A stretch of DNA of 64,000 bases from Nautilus pompilius (GCA_018389105.1 JACATO010000612.1:1460501-1524500), one strand, 5' to 3'. Positions 1-13,595 are shown, numbered from the stretch's first letter. Numbers and translations are program-made. Notes: a model not told the origin generated them from the sequence alone.

Positions 1-1180
1 AAAAGACTGATACCGAGAAGCTTATTTAACAACAAATATCAAGATATAACTACTGTAAACATACATACAACAAAAACATGCATGAGTGTGTAGATTTCCA
101 AAGTTATTAGAACAAATTAATCAAAATTATTAAAAGAGGTGAATAGCATAACAGCATATACAATAAGATTTAGAGCATGATCAATCAGGAAGTTATCAAA
201 AGTATTTGTATCTGTTTACTAGTTGTTGGTCAAACAAATTCTGGAGAACAGCAATCAAGGAGTCTACTTTATTACAGTGTGTCTAGAGATGGTGCAAAGT
301 CATTTTTAATCAGATGACCAAAGATATGAATAATTATAGTTATAAAGAATGCCTACAATTGCATCTAACTCTAACCCAAATACTCTTTACCCTCTAATGT
401 ATGCAGCCAAGTTCAAATTTTAGTATATAAATCAGGAAACTCTGCACATAAATCTTGCACCAAATTCTACATTTTACGATACGTTCTGGAAATATTTTCT
501 CTAAAATTACTCAAGTTTCAGTATTTGTTAACAAAATTTCAAACATTGCATGAAATTTATAACAGAATTTATAGATTAAATGAGAATATTTTAATTTACT
601 TCAAACTGTATTATTAAAAATACTTTTTCTATTAAAATAAAATTACAAAATAAAAACTTGTTTTTTTTTTTATTTTAAGCAGCCAGTTTTATTTTAAAGA
701 CCTTAATTCATTTCATACAATGGAAATAAAATTTTTTTTGATATGGGAAGCTGTTGCTAAGCAAAAACAGCTAGCATTGTTCAATATGGTTCCTGGTGTT
801 ATAATTGAATTATTCGAGATAAAAATGCATTCTGTTAAACACACTTTTGACTAAGTATTTTCCCCATAATGATCATTAGGACCAATAGTAACATATTCAA
901 AATTTGCACATCTATTTTTTTTTTTGTCTTTCTCTAAAGTATGTGTGCATATTACTTCTCTCTTTTTTTTACATTAGGAAAGGCAGAGCTAAATAATATA
1001 ACGTTGATTATTGTTTATCCTAAATCATAGTCAAATATCAAACATCTTAATACCACATGTAACTGCCAGCATATTTAAAACTGAAACAAGCAGTTGTTAT
1101 CTCAGAATTATAAGTTTATGCTAACAAATGTCAAGTTACTTTCCATAGCAGAATTTTTGTTTTCAATCTTTTATCTCAAC
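1..1180. other. AT-rich non-coding stretch
   Basis: I see no gene, RNA or clear repeat here. The sequence is AT-rich with scattered T runs. It could be intergenic or intronic. Confidence 0.5.
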
Positions 1181-1226
1181 CAATCAGTGGGATTTCATCT
1201 GGATTCTCCAGTTTTCTCCCACAGCT
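1181..1226 (+). repeat. possible SINE tail fragment
   Basis: The stretch GGATTCTCCAGTTTTCTCCC resembles the body/tail segment of the two tRNA-derived SINEs at about 11.9 and 61.2 kb, which carry similar TTTTCTCCCACA and TTTCCTCC words. No A or B box is present, so this would be a 5'-truncated scrap. The match is short and could be chance. Confidence 0.3.
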
Positions 1227-2140
1227 ATGCTTTTAGTAGGGACTTTCTTTAATTTGGTTTCAGTGCATAAGAAACTTTCATATTGGCCATTGTTTCCAGT
1301 GCTACACGATCCCATTCTTCATCAAGCTAATGTTCTGAGCCATGACCTGATAATCAGGTCAGATGACAACAACAAAGGGAAATGCATTCTGTCATTTTGT
1401 TTATCTTGTGCCTCAAGTTTAACATTGGTTTCCATAATTGTGGACCCACCAATAAAAATGAGATATATAAAATTTTGATGAAGTCTTGTGATCAAGATTA
1501 CAAGATAAAATTATTATAAAACATTTTGATATCAGTACTTATATTTTCTAAAAGTCATTTGTTAATTTGCATTAACTATGTACTAATAAATTAATTTTGT
1601 GATGTATGGAATGTTTAATTGATGAAACCTGTCTGTCTGTGTATAAATCATTTGTTTTTTTGTTTTTTTTACCTGAAATTTTTATCTGTATAAGTGAAGA
1701 AACTTCACTAAGTCAGTCTTATTTTCATGTATACTGTAAATGCTTTACGCTTCACCTTAGCTTATTCTTCTACTTTTGTCTGTCTTCTTTTAAAATTCTG
1801 ATCTTAACACAGCTGAGAAAGGTTTATTGACTGTAAATATTTATCAATGGACAATGGAAAACAATTAAAACTGCTTGCCATTAAACTCTAATTGTGAAGT
1901 TAAAGATAAGATTATAATTGATGAATGAGCATGTTTTAATCTTAAACATGAAAAAATAAGAAGATAAATTTACACTTTAAAAAATACACAAATAAATAAA
2001 TGAAAAAGCACACTTTACATGAATTAGTGTGTCAAGGACTTAAACATGGTAAAAAAAATATATAAAATAGCAAATAAAATTTAAGGAAACTTCACAAGAC
2101 AAATATCTGTTGACATTACTAGCTGTTTCCAGATTAGGCA
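1227..2140. other. AT-rich non-coding stretch
   Basis: The open frames here are short and low in complexity, and no protein family is recognisable. Nothing else is seen. Confidence 0.45.
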
Positions 2141-2349
2141 TGGGAAAACCTTTCAGAATGCAGGCTGCATCAGAAGTTCTGAGTGCTTCAATGGACTGGA
2201 TGAGAGTCTACATCACAATGCAAAAATTTTGAAGTAAAAATTCATTTTAAAAAAGTATTTTATTCTTAAAACATAAACCATAAACAAACAAGCATAACAC
2301 TAAAATTATACAATACCAGTAACTATCAACACTAATCTAAAAGATAGTG

Positions 2350-4020
2350 TCGCTAGCAGTTGTTGAGCTTCTCAATATTTGGAGTAAATTCTAAAGTGGC
2401 AAAGCACAACACTGCACCCAAATGTTCATCTATACTCTTAACTCTGCCTTGTTTCTCTCGATCAGTGAAAAAGTCTGCCACAGATTTATGTGGAACCATA
2501 TATTACCAGCATCTTTTTCCAAACTTTTTCATACTACAAAACTCTGAATCACTTAATAATTCAGCACAGTTCAACGAATTCAAGTTCTCTTTTAATATAT
2601 TATCATTCCACAAATTATTGAGTTCTGTCTGAAGGTTTTCTGGAGCCTTTTCATCATCATAACTGAAAGGACAACAAGCAAATTTTGTTTTTAATTTTTT
2701 TCTTCAGTCTTCAAAATGATGACATAACTCTTTATGCAAATTGCTAAGAGTTTTACTGTACTTCAACTGTTATGAAACCATTACTTAGAAGAGAAGGAAT
2801 TTGTGCAATTTATTTTCCTTTATGTTTTGAAAGCAGTTATTACTCAAGAGTATACTGCAGAATATATATCATGAATAAGGATGTTTTTCCACTGAAGAAT
2901 AACATTTATCTAGATCTTCAATGATGTCAACTAGAAATGCAGTTAACCAATCTTTGTCCTTAACTGTGAGAACTCTTGGTCTTTATTTTCATTTCCAAGA
3001 ATATTACACTTTTTCTTTCTTTGATAACCATCAAACACTGGAATGGTATGGCATATCAGTGTGATTTGCATCCACGTGTTTAAAGACAAACTGTTGATGG
3101 CTCAAAAACTCTTCATCATATGAAATTAACAAGTTTTACATCCATGCTTACCATGTGATTCATGTTAAGAAAGTTTTTACCAAGAACCTCCTGATGAATT
3201 ATGCAATGAAAAAAAAAAAACAGTATTTTCCAGTCTGGACACAGATTTCCTTTACTGCATCTTAAATTATTTTCAAAAAATCCAACTTTTTAGCAGTCAG
3301 ATTAGCTGCTTCATGTGGTTACCATGACCAACTTTTCCCATGGTAATTTATATTGCTCAAGTTTGTGAGATACCTTGTCATATAGGCCCCCACCTGTTGT
3401 TGTACCTTTAATTGGTTCCATGGAAAGTACTCAATGATAATTTCAAATTTATCGTTCACACCTCATATAAATCTTAATAATTGAGTTGTGTCACTGGCAT
3501 CAGTACTATCATCCAGCACTATAAAAAACCAGGCAAATGACTTAAGTGTTTTGTTGGATAAACTTGTGCTTTCGAAAGTTGTTTTTTTTTTGTTTTTTTT
3601 TTTGTTTGCTGGGCACACTACAGCAACATCCCACTATATTTCTTTTTTTAATTCACGGTCCAACAGCAGTTTGTGTTTTACGATATTATGAGTTACAACA
3701 AAACTTGCTTGAGTTACAGTTTTTTGTACCTTGATCTGAGAAGTAAACACTGTCATCTTTGTAATGACAATACCAATTCTTCCACTTCCTTAACTCTTGC
3801 ATCTGGAGACAAGTTAACACAGTAACTTTCGTGTTTGAAGTAGCATCTTAAGTTGCAATCCTTGAATACAGTAAATGTAGCATGACAAACACACAGCTTT
3901 GGAGTAAAAGTCTATATTTAAAAAAAAGTATTTTTCAGTCCATTGCTTATTAAAACCTCTACATTCACTGTCTACTTTTCTCTTTCTTTGCACACTCATT
4001 CTACAAGGGTAAATATTCAC
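2350..4020 (-). pseudogene. hAT transposase remnant, GTF2IRD2/ZBED-like (copy 1)
   Basis: This is a decayed hAT-superfamily transposase read on the minus strand in broken frames. The N-terminus (3,814-4,020) has the family opening RKVDSECRGFNKQWTEKYFF followed by a CLSC pair, as in the BED-like finger region of GTF2IRD2/FAM200/ZBED-type proteins. About 3,450-3,530 encodes LDDSTDASDTTQLL, matching the conserved first catalytic-Asp block of the RNase-H-like fold. It is followed by GVNDKFEI and, after a gap, EKLVMVTT, where the expected next Asp is lost to a stop. The C-terminal part (about 2,350-2,640) reads LQTELNNLWNDNILKENLNS and then a segment ending near FATLEFTPNIEKL, as in the hAT dimerisation region. 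Several stops and frame changes make it non-functional. I could not place both terminal repeats. Confidence 0.82.
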
Positions 4021-4780
4021 ACTAATTTATAATAAATACAACACTTTTACTAAATACATCTACTGTAAATTTTCACAAACTCTAACAAAAGACTGCAGAC
4101 ATGGGTTGTGCCCTGTGGTCACTCAGAGTCTCTCTCACACTCACCAAAATCTTACACAACATCAGTGTCTCCCCTCCCATTTCCATTCTCATTTCTGAAT
4201 GGTTGACCAAAGTTTACCTTTTCATCTTTTCAAATTTGAAGTCAATAGGCCTAATTAACCTTACAGTATCCCATAATTTTATTGCTTAGTGTCCTAATTT
4301 ACCAACTTAATTTGAAGAGTTAAAACTTACTGCATAAAGTGACCCAAATGGCCTTACCAGCCACTGCTTCCATTCATGCCTGCATCTAAAAATAGCCCAA
4401 ACACCAGTAAGCAATGCCATCGTGTAGGCGACAATGTATATATGCACCTATTGGTTCAGATTGTATGTAGGTATTTTAAAGCAACCCCTATCATCAACTG
4501 CTGTCAATAGGGAAACTAAACAGAAAATTTGCACTGTTAATGAGGACACTTTAAGGGTTAATTTCATAGCTTCCATTCTTATATTATACAGGCTGAAGTT
4601 TGCCCATGGCTATTATAGATGCTAATAAAAACATGTTATTAGTATTTTAAAAGTAATTAAATCATTTTTTTCCTCAATCATAATTTATTTTTGATGAGAA
4701 AAATATAAAAATATGCATGATTTTCTTTTCCATGTGTAGCTGAATGAGGTCTTATTTTAAATTAATAAATTCTACTCTCA
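4021..4780. other. non-coding stretch beside the hAT copy
   Basis: This lies upstream of the minus-strand transposase and may include its 5' untranslated region and terminal repeat, but I could not find a convincing repeat end. The small open frames here have no recognisable product. Confidence 0.4.
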
Positions 4781-4784
4781 TTTC

Positions 4785-5286
4785 TGAGCAGCAGTTAGTT
4801 TTATCTGAGTTAAAATAGATGCATTCAGTAACCTGTTCAGTTAGCATTTACTAGTCATCACCCAAGGAGTATTTAAATGAGAAAGTAATATCTGATTGCA
4901 AAACCATTATTGACAATACAGTCTGTAAATCACAGCCTGGCTTTCACAGTTGGCTAGCAACAAGAGCACTGCTGAAGGGGTGATAACTGTACAATTACTG
5001 GTTATTTACAACGTGATTGGGGTCCCGGCATGGATAAAACCTATCTATGACAGCAGGCATAATAAACTTCATTGTAGTCCACTGACACTTGTTTGTGCTG
5101 CTGACGAGAACAATTTGTCTGTGGTTGGTTCAGATGACAAAAGTCAAAGGTAGTTGCTGTCAATTCAACTCTTGTCATGAAAAATGCAAGCAGATAATAA
5201 CCTTTTGTTTCCCTGTAAAAAATGGACACCATTGATCTCTGTGCATGGTTTAAAGAGAAAGATAATGTTAGGAAGAAGTTTTCCAT
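4785..5286. other. candidate conserved non-coding element A
   Basis: This is an island of higher sequence complexity, without the poly-A/T runs that dominate its surroundings. It contains words typical of developmental enhancers, such as CATAATAAAC and ATGCAAGCAG. Opposing open frames of 67 and 81 codons overlap without resembling a protein family, as expected from unusually well-kept non-coding DNA. It ends at a GT microsatellite. Conservation is inferred from texture only; no alignment was possible. Confidence 0.38.
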
Positions 5287-5287
5287 T

Positions 5288-5314
<27 letters not shown>
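5288..5314 (+). repeat. (TG)n microsatellite
   Basis: About 13 uninterrupted TG units form a simple repeat. Confidence 0.97.
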
Positions 5315-5318
<4 letters not shown>

Positions 5319-5364
5319 TTTTTTTGTATGACCATAAAGTGTTGAGAAAGAAAAGTATTTAGCC

Positions 5365-5700
5365 AGTTTATGTCGTGGGAGGGTGAAGCAAACCAAGAAA
5401 ATTTACAGCTTCGAGATTGTGCTTCACTGCTCCTTCATAGTAGCCGGGCAGAATAAAGGCATTCAAGCCAACAGTTCAAAACATGATTTGAATCAACCCT
5501 CATCCACACTCTTCTGTTTCCACATTTATAATCGGCATCAAATTTATGGCACTCCTTTCTTACAGCCCAGTGAAGCTTGGATACACTTGTTGCTCAGCAG
5601 GGGCCACAGAACTCATTCTGCTCCCTGTTCTATGCTGACCTAATAAGAAAATAGTTTAATACTTTCTTTTATTGCCACAGCTCTTCAACATAATGGATCT
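5365..5700. other. candidate conserved non-coding element B
   Basis: This is a non-repetitive, GC-richer island just after the GT microsatellite, with an 86-codon open frame on the plus strand that resembles no known family. It contains an almost palindromic stretch around AACATGATTTGAATC and a TTTATAATCGG homeodomain-like word. It could be a regulatory element or a weak exon, but no splice signals convinced me. Confidence 0.3.
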
Positions 5701-8700
5701 TTAGGCAGGTACCTCTTAAGCTCCTGTGAGAAGATGAGAAAAAATGGGCAATGAATACAGAGTCCAGCTGACAGCAAAATAAAAATGAGGTTTCATTGTT
5801 GCACACAGAAAGGGAGGAAGAGAAGAGAAAGAAACAGAAAAAAAGATTTTGGTTGTTTAGTTGAATTTAGACTGGAAAACAATTGTATGTTTCCAAAGAA
5901 CAGAAAGTTGTTGGTGATATATTACTTATAGAAAGTAGAGGGGTTAGTTCAAATATTTCCCACTGCATTATTAATTAATAAGGTAATGGAAAATTCCCAA
6001 CCAAAACTTTACTTTCTGTAAGTTGTTTCTTTCTATTTAAAAAAAGAAAGAAAGAAAATCAGCACAAATGACATTAGAATTGTTTTTAAAAATGCACACA
6101 TTAACCAATGTGGCATAATATTACAAATCGTTATTTTTTAAAGGCAAAAAATTTTAATGAATGAAAAATTTTTTAAATATGGGTTTAATTTTTTAGTATG
6201 CACAGTGTTAAGCAAAATCACAGACTTCTGTGTCAGGTAATGTCCTGGCAGAAGTGTTAATGGTAAGGAAACATTAGCTCATCAGTTCATCTGCCCAATC
6301 AGTAATGCTTTAAATTCCTGAAAATGAAACTCCTTTATATCCAATTTATATCATCTCTGATGGATAAGCTAGAAAACTAAACAGGTATATTTCATAATTC
6401 ATTTTAATTGTGCTTTTCATTTTTCTTTCAGTTTTTTCTAGAAACTTTTATTTATCATCATATTCATATGAAATAGTGTTGTTGCTGAAATTAGAACTAT
6501 ATAGTTTATCATGTATACAATGCATTCAAATTGATGTTCTAGATGTTTTACCATTAACATACAAAATGAGAATTCTCACCTAAGGAAATATGGCACAGTA
6601 ACATGAAATGAAAAAGCACTTTACCAATTCCGAAAGTATAAAATTCACAACCACACAGGTATAATCTCCTGCAAATGAACATAGGAAGCAGCTGTACCAT
6701 GTAATCAAAATAATACAGTATCATTTAAAGCATGGCATTTGTTTGCCTACTGAATAAGTGTCTAACAAAATGTAATTTTGGCACAGTTTTAATTAATGGA
6801 ATCAGATCAAACTACTTATAAAGAAAAAGTACCATGTAATTTTACAGCATCATGCTCTACCTACTGAGCATCAAAGGACAGACCCTGTCCCTATGATTCA
6901 ACAAGACTGACTCCAAACAAAATTCAAAACTCAAGAAACTATATACAGTATGGAAAGCAGCAGCAGGAATGCTTAAAATGATGAATTGAGCATAGAGGGA
7001 TATAAATAGTGGATCAACCAATGTTTTTCAGCTACAGAATGATATAATTGAGGAACGGAATTCTTTATTTTTCACTTTTCAATATTTGGAGAAATTAGTA
7101 ACTTGGATGCCAAAAATATATAAAAATAGTCACCAAGCAAAAATAAGGTTATTTTAATTTTTAAAAAAGCCTTGCAATAAGACAAAAATAAACTTAATAT
7201 ATTCATTTTAATGTTTATACATATATCTAATAATTATATGTTAGCATATAAAAGCACCAATAAATTAATTATAAGTGGTGAGTCAACAATTATAGCTACC
7301 CATGTATATAAATTGATTCATTATATTACACAACTAAAATTGTTATTCAATAGATTTTTACATAAAAATTTCCAATTTGAAACAAATATTAGATTTTTAA
7401 TAATGCTACACATCTGATAAATTATTATGTTTAATAATGCATTATGTTTATCATAAAATTATTTGGCATAATTAATATAAAAACCAGTAAAAAATAGTAC
7501 ATCTAAAATCTATTTCAAAGATTATGCCAGATACTCGAAAGATGCAGCTATTTGTTTCCTTTGACCAATCACAAACATTTCCATGAAAATCCACAAGTTC
7601 AGTCTGACAACTAGACAAAACAATAGACATCCACAGACATTTTTCAAACTCTCATACGCAGTTTAAAACTCTACCAATATAATTTTGCATTCTACTTTTT
7701 TAATTTGTTAAGCAGAAAAATATCCAAAAGAAAATTTTCATCTGCACATTTTCAGTTTGTGTGTTCCCCACCCTACCACAGCACATACATGGTAAGGTAC
7801 ATTAAGGTCCAAGCAGTTTTAACATATATTACCATTCATGCTTTGGTTTCAGTTCTAAAAATTAATAATCATAAAATTATCATTTACAAATAATTAAATA
7901 TTCTTAAATCAAAAGTGGAAAAATTGCAGTCTTCTATTTCTTTTTTTAATTTTCAGCTTTTTTTGAAGCAAAAAAAAAAAACAGCAAAAATAGTGACATC
8001 AAAATTCAAGAAACAATACGCAAGCATAGCATCATGTATGTGCAACCAAATGTTATACACTACCATGCAAGACTATGACAGAGTCATTCATCATACTGAT
8101 CTGAAACCTATTAGATGTTTAAACTGAACGAAATTCATTATAAAGATAACTGAAAATTGCATCTTGTCATAAATTAATAGAAAAATAAAACAATGTGATT
8201 GCCCTATCTAGGCACTAATCAGTTAGCTAAACCAGGAATTTGCTTGTATACTGGCAGCACAACGAAACTATAAAACTGTATTCCAAAAAAACTAGAAAAA
8301 ATCTTTATTGTTTTATAACTTTATTCTTTTTTTTTCAAATAGCACTGTTTCAAAATGTCAAAAAATTACAATTTTTGGTAATTTCCATAATTCTCTGCCA
8401 TCAGTTAATTTGTGTGATAGAAGTGATGCTTGAATTTGAAATATCCACTTCAAGATTCAAAAGATCATTTGTCACAGACAGGCAGGCTAACTGATATAAC
8501 AATGTATAATGAAGTTATGCCTTAAGGAACAGGATGCTAGTATTTTATTGCTAAAGAGTCTCTGCACATGAATTCACTTGAAATATTAGAGGCACAAAAA
8601 AGTTGTATCCTAGAGAAGAAAGGCCTGCATAATTGCTACACTATCCATATTTTACCTTCAAAAGAGATTGCTTTGTTTAAAGGTTACATTTAACAAAAAG

Positions 8701-9229
8701 TGATATTTACTTTAATGACTAACATTAAAAAAACAACAAAAGACCATCTTTCACTTGAAAATTTACATGACTTTAAATATGAAAGTTAGTAAATATCAGG
8801 TTCATTTTATCAGTCATTAAAGATGAATCAGACATGAGTTTTTATCCAGTCTGAGAGAATTCTACTTACGGCTTTACAAGTTAAAGTGACAACTATAGTA
8901 TACCCACAAAGTAAATACTGTCCAAGTTCCCTTCATATTAAAAGAAGCTGAACATGTTAGTGAGTACCATATCAGGCCTAAAAAGTCATCAGTTTGGTCT
9001 AAACAACAGAAATCTATATTTGTGTGTAATCTCTCAAAGATGTCTCTTTTAACCACATGAAGAACAAAAGATCTATTTCAAATCTAGATACATGCAACCT
9101 GTATGCCATAGAAACCAGTTGAGAAAGGACTTACCAAAACATTCCTATCCACGCAGAATTGGCAGGTACAGAAGAGGAGCCAACTACACATCAAAACAAG
9201 TACAGGCCCAACAGAGAACTAAGCTAGTT
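5701..9229. other. long AT-rich non-coding stretch
   Basis: No gene or identifiable transposon is seen over about 3.5 kb. Open frames are all below 90 codons and biased to Lys, Asn, Ile and Phe, as chance frames in AT-rich DNA are. Confidence 0.5.
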
Positions 9230-9960
9230 AAGCAAAAATGACAATCAAGCATAGCACTGCTATCAGTGAATAAAAACAAATTAAATGAACCTGCTCTGTT
9301 TAGTCATGCATTTAAAAAGGCAAAGAATTGAGAGATCACAAGAAGGTAACTGCCTGATTTAATCAGCTATTAAATAATAAGATTTACACTCATTTTAAAT
9401 TGACATCAAAAAAGCTAAAGGTGCTATTTGACAGTTAACAAGATTTCTATTACATTGATTAAAAGCTAATCTTGTCATGAATATAATTATGCAAATTTCT
9501 TGACTTCTCCTGGAAAGTTGAAACTGATGGTAGTGTTAATTTTTTACTTCATTAAATTTCAGCTAATTAAACGCAAGTCAAAACAGTCTAGTTAATCATT
9601 AAAAACCCATGACTGAAGAAACAATTAATAATGCAATTGAACACTAAATACATAATTATATTACAGACAGCAGAAATAAAACCAGTTGCAAAATAATCTT
9701 CTCTTCTTTGCATACACAGCTGTTTCCATCACTGTGATTACAGAAGCTAAATGCCAGCCTTTCAGTACACAGCACAGAAGTGCTGTCTAAATAAAATACG
9801 CCTTTTACCAAAGATACTCAGAAGCGAGCACGACAACAAAGCAGCTCTAGAAAGATATGGCTACATTTTAAAATGCTGCATTTCAGGAGCTTCTTTTTTT
9901 CTTTTTTTAATTCACTTCATGACCAACAATGCACAGAAATGCTTTTAAGTCAAATGTAGC
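9230..9960. other. candidate conserved non-coding element C
   Basis: This is a 700-bp island of complex AT-rich sequence. It carries a perfect octamer site ATGCAAAT inside TAATTATGCAAATTTC (about 9,483-9,498), homeodomain-type cores (GCTAATTAAACG, CATTGATTAAAAGC, AATTAATAATGCAATT) and several TAAT/ATTA words. Dense POU and homeobox motifs in repeat-free sequence are the usual look of vertebrate developmental enhancers. No protein-like frame crosses it. Function and conservation are inferred. Confidence 0.42.
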
Positions 9961-11829
9961 TGCTGAGACTGGCATCTATTTGCAAGCATCTCAAAAATAT
10001 TTTGTCTGTTCAAATTAGACTGACTTTGCAGTGAAGTTGAGACTAAGAACAGACACATATACAAGATTATCAGCTCAAAGAAAGCACAAATGATTATCCA
10101 AACTGAAATCATCTAAAACTACAAAGTGCAAAGTCAATAAACAATACTTATATTATTAAACCATAAACAACCCTAATGACAATTTTAATTTTCACAATTG
10201 GAATAAAACATCATAAAGTTCACAGAAAAGGAATGCAAGCCATAGCAAACACTGTTACATTTGACAATGCTTACATCAAGTTTTAGTGATTCAGTTATTG
10301 TAGCAGGATGAATTGCTATCATATTACGTACTTACCTTGCTTTCTTAAACTCACATCCTTCATCATGTATCTTAGAAAGTTTGGTTTTCAGTTAATACCA
10401 AATATAATTAACAATTTTCACAGAGCAATTATAAGATAGTTTCTAATATTGTTCTAGCATAGTGACTGGTTTGGTTTATTTGAGCAACAACAGTAATATC
10501 AAAAAAAAAAAAAATTCTTCTTTTAATTTACCCACACACACATTTATGACATTTTTTTTTAGACTAAAGACCTTGTTGATGGCAACAGCCAATGAAACAT
10601 TAATTAATTGGTACAGTTACTAACTAATGTGATGGGTAAATGCCTGTACTATCCACTACTTCCAGTACATAAGACATCACCAATAAACCTGTTCTCATCT
10701 TGGTTCAAGTATTGTTTGTTTGTTTTTTTTTTTTGCTGCAAGAACTAAATAATAGAGAAAAACAACTAATTTTTTTTTTAATTTTTATTAAAGCAAGCGT
10801 TCATGATTTTAATTTTTAAAGTTTTCACAGATTTGAAAAAAAAAAAAAAAGCAAAATAATACTGTTACAAAATAAACCATACATACTCAGATGATAGCAT
10901 GCACAATAAGATATTTCAAACATACATCTAAAGTCTACATAAATGCTTTCCATGCTTGAAAATTGAACCAAAAAGGAAAAATTGCAGCAGCAGCAGCAGC
11001 AAAAAACAAGTCTTTTTCACCATAAACATGAACAAAGTTCTGTTGGCCAGACACAGTGATACCAAGAGCTCATTTCCTGGAGCCACTTAGATCTGTAGTA
11101 AATTTTTGTTAAATGTGGAAATCATTACTAAGACAAATCAAAAAAAAAGTGGGGGAGAATAGCAAGATGCTCAGTGGTTTAAAAGCAATGGACACCAGAA
11201 ATTTACTCTTAAGCAAGAAGATATATATACACTTACACACAATTATACTAAAGTTTAACTAAGATTACTCCTACGTATATTTCAACCTATGGTGTTTTAA
11301 ACATAGTCTGTAAATGTTCAGATTGGATGCTGTGCTTCTGACTGACTTTTATGCATTGATACTCATAGTGCTGATGGTTCACCAAAATAAGCTTCTTTCA
11401 ATAATATGCATCTGATAGTAAAAATTACCTTACCTTTCTTATATCTCTTTCACATCATGTAGCAACTTTTGTTCACTTGCTTGTTTTATCATTAAATTTT
11501 CATAATGCTGTGAAAAGAAACAGATTATTTTTAAATGCCTAATTTATGTACTCTGAATGTTTAATTAAGTAAAGGTCTATGTTATGAGCTTAAAATTTTG
11601 ATGGCTATCTTCTGCATATTTTCAAAACTATGTTGAGAATTTCAATTTCACAGATGAGCACCATAAAAGCTACAGATTTAAGCTGATTCTAACACTTGTT
11701 TCTACTGAGTGCTCATGGATAATTTGTCTGAGCCAAATTCACTGTTTACACAAATTTATAGGTTCATATGACTGCATTTTTATCTCTGATATTTACAATG
11801 TACTTTTGTTAATTGGACTCGCTTAATTT
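9961..11829. other. non-coding stretch with simple repeats
   Basis: This is AT-rich DNA with several A/T runs (for example near 10,500, 10,720 and 10,840) and a short CAG microsatellite. No gene is seen. Confidence 0.5.
10985..11000 (+). repeat. (CAG)n short microsatellite
   Basis: About five CAG units, not in a recognisable reading frame of any gene. Confidence 0.9.
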
Positions 11830-11831
11830 CT

Positions 11832-12150
11832 GTATATGGGTAGCCAGTGGTCCATGTTTTGAATGTCATGGTTGAGGACCCTAGTTTGAATCCCATTTGG
11901 GACCAGCTCAGTTTGCTGTACCTCCCTGGTTTCTTCCTCAACAGCCAATCATGTGGGTTTTCTCCCACATTTAAAAACGAGAAAGTTTTCAAGGGAGGTT
12001 TCCCAGTATGTGGAGGCATTTCTGTAGCTAACTCTTGACTAGACAGCACCTTGACCACCACCCAATATCCCCCAACCATACCTAGCTAAATTGCTTGGTC
12101 ACTGAGGCAAACATCAAACAGTGTACCATTCTAGCTCCTGCTGTAAGTTG
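11832..12150 (+). mobile_element. tRNA-derived SINE (copy 1)
   Basis: The 5' part looks like a tRNA gene relic. An A-box-like stretch follows ATGGGTAGCCAGTGG, and a clear B-box-like GTTTGAATCCC sits at 11,884-11,894, spaced as in RNA polymerase III promoters. Downstream comes GGACCAGCTCAGTTTGCTGT and ACCTCCCTGG, which nearly repeats the minus-strand sequence of the SINE at 61.1-61.3 kb (GGACCAACTCTGTTTACTAT, ACTTCCCTGG). The body then has a GGGTTTTCTCCCACA segment. Open frames on both strands here are shadows of the repeat. It was mobilised by reverse transcription and is now diverged. Confidence 0.75.
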
Positions 12151-13130
12151 TACTTAGACCATGAAAGTCATTAAGGCAGCTACTCATCAATAGCACCTAG
12201 TCTTTAGCAGTAGGAACATTAACAATACAGAATCCATGCCAAAATATTTTGTGAGAGAGTAATGAACGTAAATACTGCTCTGAAATCTGCCAAAAAACAT
12301 GTATAACTAAATCTATACAAATTCTTATTTAAAACAGAAATAAATTATTTTTATTAAAATATTTTTGAAAATCAGAAAACAACAAAACCAATCTAAAATT
12401 CTTAATTTATTTTTTTATTAAAATGTGTATATATATGTATGTCTATACATTGCCAAATAAATATTTTTAAAAAAATACAAGATTTTTTATCAACATTTTA
12501 TTATTAAATCACTTAATTGAAATATTCATATTGGCATACTATGAGTTATACATAAATATAAAACATGTTTGTTTTTTTAATTATCATCGTGTGACTGGTC
12601 TTAATCCAAAAAACTTTTCTAATTTTTTTCAAAATGTCTGTCAGTATTACAAAATCCCCCAATCCTAGCTCATTTCTGTGCTGCTGCATTCTTGCCAAAT
12701 TTGATTTCACTACTCAAAGAAATCAAGAAATCAACATGGTCCTAAAAAATTTACTATTGTTTTGAGATTTTAAGTGATAATCCAAAATGCTTATTAAATA
12801 AACAGATTTTCCCATGAGCCAGCGTTTCATTTTTACAGTATAAAAAGCAGGCTATGTATATGCTGATATCCTTATATCTGGTACAATCTTATAAAAAGTG
12901 GAAAAAAATACACACAAAGTACAAAAATGTGTTTAATGTCAAGAGAACTACAATTTTAATAATAATAAAAACTAAAAAAAAATACAAATTTATTTTTTTT
13001 TAGAATGTCTGAAATAATTAATGAATGTAATTTAAAATAATATTTTTAAAAAAAGCGAGAGCAAATAATTTAATATATACCTTTCTTACAAGATGTGATT
13101 TGCCCTCTAAAATATCATGTTTCCTAACCC
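12151..13130. other. AT-rich non-coding stretch
   Basis: Nothing beyond poly-A/T runs and short TA/TG repeats near 12,425 is seen. Confidence 0.5.
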
Positions 13131-13595
13131 TTTATGCCTAAATTATTTTAAAAAATTGGTTTTAGTGCTGCTATTGAGTTAACGGATTTAAAATAATTAA
13201 GCTTTAAATAACCTTAACTATGTAGAAAAATGGTTTTCCTTGTGTTTATTAAACCCAGAAAGAAAAAAAATTAATTATGACCGAATCAAAGGCTTTTAAT
13301 TTCAATTATTCTTAATTTGTCGCTAACTGATAGTCATTTGAACTTGTATCATATTTTTGCCATGTTTTCCAGTTTGCTTAAAATATTTTAATTCATTTTC
13401 ATGAATGAATTGGATTTTATTAAACATAAAACTTGTGTAATCACAGATTCTTTGGAGATTGATTAAGCAGTTGTTTGTTGTTTCATTAATCACTAAGTGG
13501 CAGGTGCCATAGACACAACTCTAACCCACATAGAATAGTCAAAGTAGTTCTTCATAAGAAAATTAATTGCTGTTGATTGACTTTTTTACCTTTAT
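13131..13595. other. candidate conserved non-coding element D
   Basis: This is a complex stretch rich in homeodomain-type words. It includes TCATGAATGAATTGG, TTTATTAAACAT, GTGTAATCACAGATT, GATTGATTAAGCAG and CATTAATCAC, followed by AATTAATTGCTGTTGATTGAC. It stops at an 18-base A run. No coding frame is present. The call rests on motif density and lack of repeats only. Confidence 0.33.
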
